Part shown: in pieces, positions 58,165 to 64,000 of the stretch
Layout: every line of letters begins with the position of its first letter
How positions within the stretch are numbered: position 1 is the first letter of the stretch
Assembly: GCF_007655135.1 (NCBI RefSeq)
Contig: NC_045127.1
Coordinates: 2,542,001 to 2,606,000 of the forward strand
Direction: 5' to 3'
Length of the DNA stretch: 64,000 bases
Source: Punica granatum
Taxonomy: Eukaryota; Streptophyta; Magnoliopsida; Myrtales; Lythraceae
Notes under the pieces: model-generated
Databases searched by the model: none
Told to the model about the DNA's origin: nothing
The model's input: only the letters and a program-made list of their open reading frames with translations
Position numbers and translations under genes: made by a program

Positions 58165-60293
58165 TGAAAGTCGGACCGAATTGAACTTGGGATAAACTAA
58201 TTGGATGCCCTCTAAGAACCTTTGGTGCGTATCATTAATCTTTCTTAATTGTTCATTGGAACAGTGTATATATAGAGATGGAAAGTCCGAGTCATCTAAT
58301 GGTGGATGAATCATGATTTAATTTGTTCATCATCAAGCATTTCTTTTTGTTGTTTTTGTACTTTTTTTTGCTTATTATTGGTAAGCAAACGAAACCTGAG
58401 AATCCCGCGTTGGAGGATGATGTTACGGTTTATGGAATTTGAGTGATTTAATCGATGTATGTATTAATTTAGTCTACTTTTATGAAATTCTTCCATTCGT
58501 GCAAAGGATTTTCCATAAAAGCATATAAGGATTCAAGAGATTCTTCTGTTAGTACTCCTCAGCTTAGGGTGACTTGTCTCTTCAAGTCTCTCAATTAATA
58601 TAAATTTAGACTTTTTTCATTTTTTTTCCATATTTACAATTTTATCATATGTTCCCAAGGAGATTTTTACAATCTTTCTAGAGATACTAATTAATGCAAC
58701 TATTCCAATATTTATGTATTTATTTTTAATAATTTGTATTATCAATGGACGGATTATTTCACTAGTTAAACAGAAAGAATTGTTGAGACGGCTCTTATGC
58801 TTGCTTGGCTCGACCATGCATGCACCGGCATATATTCTTATTATAGACTAATCACATAGCAAGACGAACGTAAATTGTCCAATAATGGAGAAAGGGGGTG
58901 TCACACACACAAATCCCACGTCAACAAAGCACGGGAGAGATGCTGGGTATATGATCCAAAATTTTCGTAGAATTATATGTTTAATTTCATTCAATATTTT
59001 TCCTCTCCTCAGTTCGTTAGACCAAAATCGAATTTCAATTCCCCACGAACAACCCCGCAAATAACCTACAAAATGGGCTATTGACGCTTTGTATGCGCTT
59101 ACGAGGATTTATGGGAGTGTCAAAAGAATTATGATGAAGATCATACAATATTTATGGGGAAAATAGATTTAAGAGAATATTACCGCTAAAAGAATATTTC
59201 TCCAGTATTTTTGGTTTTCTGAATCCAATACCGTATTTATTTATACTAATATATAAAGCTAGAGGTGAGATTTTTTGTCTCCCTTTTGCTTTAAGGTATT
59301 ACCCATAGCTCATTACTTGTAATTAATTATAGTCACTAAATTTAAGACAAATTTGTAATTTCACTTAAATAACTTCGTATTCACTCATCTTCTCTATCTT
59401 TTTCCTCCTTATATCATTTCCCCTATTTCTATGGACTAGACATTGGACCCGCGCGTTGCGCGAATTTATTAAATAGTTACCTCAAATATTTTAATTAGAA
59501 ATATTAGTAATTTATTGAAAGTGAATTTATATGGTGACGGTGGACCATGGAGAGGGAGAGATCGTTTAATTTTTTGAAATATTAGTAACATCAGTGCATT
59601 TTTTTAATACTACTAATATTTTTTAAATTTGCATTTGTAGACATTATCTCCATACATATTTTAGCCATTATACCGGTACATATTAGTATCTCATAAATGC
59701 CGCATTAGGGGCGACAATGGGTGAAGGGGAGGGAGATATCATGTTTTTTTCTAACTTCCAATTTCTGGAGCCGTACGAAAAGAAATTTTCAATATTGAAC
59801 TTGTCTCTCCCAGCCCGATGGAATGGGTTCTTCAAGGCTATTCAGTTTGAAATTTTCTTATCCCGTTTTCCTTGAAAGTTTTCATCTTATCTCCGGCACA
59901 ATAAGTTTATGTTCGAACAAATAAATTCCACCAGCTTCAGTTCATATAAGCTCGGGTTTCTCCTCGCTCTTGAGTAAACGATCAATTTCATTCATGACTT
60001 ATGTAAATTGCATTAATTAGATCCCTGAGAAAAAAAAAGTCATATCAATTTGATCCCTAATCATATTAATTTAGTCAACAGTCACATCAACTTCATTTCT
60101 GGTTACATTAATTTAGTCATTGGTCACATCAATTTCGTCATTCGACACATCAATTTGATTATTGATCACATCAATTTAGTCATTAGTTATATCAATTTAG
60201 TTCATCCGGTTTGTCGCACCAATTTAGTCTTTCTTTGATCACATCATTTTAGTTCTTGTTAACATTAATTCTTTATATAAAAAAGGTCCCTCG

Positions 60294-61993
60294 TGTTGGG
60301 AATTGGTGTATGCCCTAGATGCAATCTATCATCAGTTCTGTAATATGACATGTATTTCATTATATTACGAGGCATATCTGTTATTGTGTAAATTGCGCTA
60401 AATATGATTTTACACAATAATGTCCTTGGAATAGTAGGTCCATAGTCAAAGTATTATCGTTAATTAGGACAACGATAATACGGTTAGATTAGTGTAAGTG
60501 TTGATTGATGATCAAATCTCATAGGTCATGGATATGGAGATATCAAATCACACCACATGTATACATTAAGAGTAATGTGTATAGGACTGATCCGCCATGA
60601 GATTGCTACATGGGTTGTTACGTGACTGTCATTAGCATATCTCAAAGTGACTATAGTGTAATGGTCCTTTGACTTGAGGTCACCATAGATTCCTACATGT
60701 AATGTCATATACTTTGATACTGTCAAACGCCACTGTAACAGGATGGTTATAAAGACAGTTATCGGGTATACCACAGAGCATGGAGAGGAATGTGAGTGAT
60801 CAAGATAGGATTTGTCCCTCCTACGAAACGGGAGCGATATCTCACGGCCACTTGGTGGTTAAGTCTAAAAGTGTATGCATACCCAAATGAGTCGATATAA
60901 TGATATCGAGCTCATTTGTTCTGATAGACTTACCCGGTAAACCAAGAAAAAGAGATATTGAGCCATACAAGGATGTCATCGACCATGCCTTGGGCTCAAT
61001 AGAGATATAGAGGACAAAGGGATTATATTACACGGTAATGGAGGTCACAAGGTTCGTCGAGAAATTGACTTTCCGATTACTTGAGTAACAGTGATGCATT
61101 GCTAGATGCCACTCACTGTTTGTAATATTGAAATAGAGATTTTGATATTACTGTCAACGTAATTGGGAACCTACAGGGTCACATACTACGACTAAATTGA
61201 CGAGATATTTTGAAACAATAAAATCATCTAATAAAGATTAGATGATTTATGGTGCGACTAATTAATCGGATATTTAATGAGATTAAATTTGTCGATTAAT
61301 TAGACTCGATTTATTAGATTAAATGGACCAAATTGATGCAAGATTAATACGGTGACACATGGGCCATACATATGTCTACATTTATACATACACATGGGCT
61401 AATTAAATGATGCCATTTACCTAGACACATGGGCCATACATATGTCTACATTTATACATACACATGGGCTAATTAAATGATGCCATTTACCTAGACACAT
61501 GTCATGTAGGGAGCCCATGTAATTCTAATCCCACATCGGTGGGATTTGAATTTTCTTCCCTTCCTGTTTGTTATATAAAGGGTACAGAATATATATATAT
61601 ATAGATAGATGAGATATATATGTATGCATGTGTTTGTGTACGTTTACATACACAAATATATAAGATATACATGTATGTATATAAATGGGCATAATTGAGT
61701 TGAATTGTTCAACTCATTAGGTCCAATTAAGTCTAATAAATTTCGAGAGTCGCACCAGTGTTTCTTTCGAGTGTTGGTCGCTAGCACCGCCGATCTCGAA
61801 GACTCGTCGACAAAGTCGGTGTGGATTCCAGTAGAGGCGTCACGCGTGGGACGCTCGGTCGACAACTTTAAATATTCCAGGTACGTTTTTATTTACTCTT
61901 ATTCTTCTAGTAGGTCTTGGAATTAGTTTCACGGGTAGGAAATTTTGAATTTCTGTTCCTTTTTCGCTTCCGTTGCGCCCCGTGGAACTAGCA
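60294..61993 (+). mobile_element. Solo LTR of a retrotransposon
   Basis: 1700 bp, starting TGTTGGGAATTGG and ending AACTAGCA (TG...CA), flanked by a perfect 5 bp target-site duplication CCTCG (60289-60293 and 61994-61998). The start resembles plant Copia LTRs (GGTGTATGCCCTAGATGCAA). A likely promoter TATATAAAG is near 61572. No internal domain, primer-binding site or second LTR is present, so it is probably the product of LTR-LTR recombination. The opposite foldback arm gives the empty site (GGTCC.TTTGGTCTT). Confidence 0.85.
61354..61493. repeat. 70 bp perfect tandem duplication within the LTR
   Basis: Two identical 70 bp units, each starting GACACATGGGCCATACATAT, lie at 61354-61423 and 61424-61493. 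The first 8 bases of a third follow. Identity implies a recent event. Confidence 0.92.
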
Positions 61994-63516
61994 CCTCGGG
62001 TCTTCTCCCTTATTTTTACTACTATTGTCTCCGAGCCAATTTTAGAGCATTCGTTCTCATTGCTCGGACCTCCGATTCTTGTGTTTTTAGTGGCTATAGA
62101 AAGTTTACACATAGCACTACTATTTCGGATCAAGTTTTGAGACAAAAAGCAAAGAAATAAGTTAGAAAAATGCCGCTGAAATTCAATTTTCACTCACAAA
62201 GCAAAAATTTCAAAATGCGATATTTCTCAAACCGTGTAACAAAATTACGAGCTGTCAAGTGATGTAGCTTCCTTATGATATGAGGAATTTGTCTATATAA
62301 ATTTTTGGACCAATATTGACTCTGTAAGAATTTACCGTTAATGACACATAAAGATTTTTCTCTTTAAAACATGGGAATAAATTCTTATAGAATCAATACT
62401 AGTCCAAAAAATTGATATAGAGAGATTCCTCATATCCTAAGGAAGCTACAACACTTGACGGCTCATAATTTCGTTACACGGTTTGAGAGATATCACTCTC
62501 CGAAATTTCTGCCTTATGAGGGAAAATTAAATTTCAACCGCGCATTTCTAACTTGTTTCTTTGCTTTTTTACTTGAAACTCAATCCTACTGTAGTACTTT
62601 ATAAGCTTTCCATAGCCACAATGAACATGAGAATCGAAGGTCCAAGCAATGAGAACGAATGCTCTAAAATTGGCTTGGAGACAAGAGTAATAAAAATGAG
62701 GGAAAAGACCAAATGGACCTTTTTTAGGTAAAAAATTGAAATTGATAAGGACTAAAATAATATGACCAAGGAAGGTCTGAATTGATGTGACTAACTGGAA
62801 GGATCAAATTGATGTGACCAATGACCAAATTAATGTGATCAAGAACGAAATTGATATGACCAATGACTAAATTGTCAGAACGAAATTGATGTGACTAAAA
62901 ACTAAATTAATATGATCTGAGACGAAATTGATGTGATCATGAACAAAATTGATGTAACTTTTTTTTCAATGACCCGATTGACGTGATTTGCATAAGTTAG
63001 GTACGAAATTGCCAGGTTACTCCCCTGCTCTCAGTTCAACTTCCTTCCCATGACTAGATTTTTTAAATTAATTCTCAATTAATTTTGAAAAATAGAACTT
63101 ACTGATCAAGCCACGTTCACAATAACATATGTTCTTCAAAATATTCTTGGACGAAAATAAATTAGCCATCCAATAATAGAGGACATGTATAGCCTTATAG
63201 TGCGATCGTGAAACCGCTAAAACGGCAAATTGAACCCGCTAAAACGGCAATTAGACTTGCAGTAGAGAATTAACGGCAGCAGCAGCAGCAACAAGAACTG
63301 CTGAAGAATTCACCCCATGAAGAGTTCTATCTTCTAATACTTGCCAAAAAATTCTTGTTCGATACTCTATGGTTGACATATGAGTGCTAGCAAGCACATC
63401 ACAGTCATTGGAATTGAACCAAGAGATTAATTTACATGCTTTCACGGTATATATCGGGGAAAACACAGTTCGATCAGTAGTCCGGTACGAACACAGATTA
63501 CATACGCAACAGTTAT

Positions 63517-64000
63517 TCATGTCATGTTGCCATAGACATCCTTGATGAACCGCCTCTGGTTCTAGTAGGATGAACCTCCTCCTGGTAATGCCCTTCTACT
63601 CCTTTCACTCATCAGCTTCACCTTCTCCTTCCTCCCTTCACCTTCAGCCTCCTTCAGATGGCTTATTCCTCTCTCGATCTCCTCTGCCATCACGATCACC
63701 TTGTCGTCTCCCATTAAGTTCCTCTTATAGTCCATACAGATCTCAACTGCAATGCCCATTTCCACCACTAGCGCAAAAGCATTAAAATGGTGCTCTGCAT
63801 ACATGGGCCATGCCGCCACCGGCACCCCAAACCACATGCTCTCCAGGGTGGAGTTCCGTCCACAATGGGACACGAACCTCCCAATCGCGGAGGGAGCCAG
63901 CACTTCCACCTACCTGTCCTAGCCGTGCAGTCCAGGAATCCTTCAGGCAGGACCTCCTCCAGGTTCTCATAATTGCACGGGGAATCAAACTTACCTGCTG
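63517..64000 (-). pseudogene. UGT71-type pseudogene, 5' part beyond the window
   Basis: C-terminal half of another UGT71-like gene; the rest lies past 64000. It reads YENLEEVLPEGFLD, then TARTG. The first residues of the PSPG box (VIGWAPQ) are deleted with a frame change near 63910. It continues [63 protein letters not shown] is mutated to HCGRNS and the terminal Gln of the box to His. A TAG stop follows GGSSY (63562-63564), after which NQRRFIKDVY continues to a TGA at 63517. Same strand as the pseudogene at 56705-58164, so probably part of a UGT71 cluster running off the window. Confidence 0.88.

Larger units (their letters stand above)
59972..63022. mobile_element. Foldback element with tandem-repeat arms, split by an LTR
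   Basis: The left arm (59972-60288 plus 61999-~62330) and right arm (~62375-63022) are inverted copies of ~650 bp with a loop of ~45 bp. The outer arm is a minisatellite of ~20 bp units (CACATCAATTTAGTCATTGG) at ~60040-60245, mirrored at ~62760-62965. Inner pairing is strong, for example AATTTTAGAGCATTCGTTCT against AGAACGAATGCTCTAAAATT and CTCAAACCGTGTAAC against GTTACACGGTTTGAG. Excluding the LTR and one target copy, the element is ~1346 bp. Long inverted arms with subterminal tandem repeats are the hallmark of Foldback-type transposons. Possible imperfect 9 bp flanking repeats: CCTCGCTCT and CCCTGCTCT. Confidence 0.8.
58165..63516. other. Spacer between the two UGT71 pseudogenes
   Basis: Contains no intact gene. 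The first ~1.8 kb is AT-rich. Near 59450 there is GACCCGCGCGTTGCGCG, a motif seen at the ends of some plant repeats. From 59972 to 63022 lies a foldback element interrupted by a solo LTR. The remaining 0.5 kb is unremarkable. Confidence 0.6.

Noticed and set aside
60050..60238. Repetitive protein (HINLVI...) or CRISPR-like array
   Set aside because: It is the translated ~20 bp minisatellite of a foldback arm. The units diverge and there are no unique spacers, and this is plant DNA.

Overview
This is plant nuclear DNA, most likely from a woody eudicot. The evidence is spliced genes with plant GT–AG introns, plant-only families (a UGT82A1-type glycosyltransferase, a PLS/E-class PPR protein, a TRICHOME BIREFRINGENCE-LIKE gene), AT-rich intergenic DNA, tRNA-derived SINEs, MITEs, a MULE and a solo LTR. 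I cannot fix the species from sequence alone.

Layout. (1) 2.1-12.2 kb is a tandem duplication of a two-gene block, UGT82A1 followed by a PPR gene. The two copies have lost opposite members. Copy 1 keeps an intact two-exon UGT82A1 and only a ~165 bp shred of the PPR gene. Copy 2 has a broken UGT82A1 and an intact intronless PPR gene. (2) 12.8-20.8 kb, minus strand, is a complete 29-exon FANCD2 gene (modelled 1461 aa) with the monoubiquitination-site lysine conserved and an E2F-type site just upstream. (3) 21.4-22.8 kb is a frameshifted, intronless TBL pseudogene. (4) 24.3-26.9 kb is an intact 8-exon choline-phosphate cytidylyltransferase gene. (5) 26.9-32.4 kb is AT-rich and repeat-filled. (6) 32.4-53.7 kb holds three full-length ZIP metal-transporter genes in tandem (359, 346 and 359 aa) plus ZIP scraps at 50.0 and 55.6-56.0 kb. 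The middle gene is a mosaic. Its upstream DNA and exon 1 match the third gene, while its exon 2 and downstream DNA match the first, as expected from unequal crossing-over inside the first intron. (7) 56.7-64.0 kb, minus strand, holds two UGT71-type pseudogenes. Between them lies a ~1.35 kb foldback element split by a 1700 bp solo LTR with a perfect 5 bp target-site duplication.

How the parts fit. The single-copy genes are functionally unrelated: UGT82A1 (small-molecule glucosylation), PPR (organelle RNA processing), FANCD2 (interstrand cross-link repair) and CCT (phosphatidylcholine synthesis). The ZIP array is the dynamic part. Its second and third members each carry an exact zinc-deficiency response element (ATGTCGACAT), which the first lacks. 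Small UGT71 3'-end relics behind ZIP copies 1 and 2 show that the ancestral arrangement was ZIP (+) converging on UGT71 (-).

All exon boundaries were read by eye from splice signals, reading frame and remembered family sequence. No alignment or database search was run. Percent-identity impressions are estimates.
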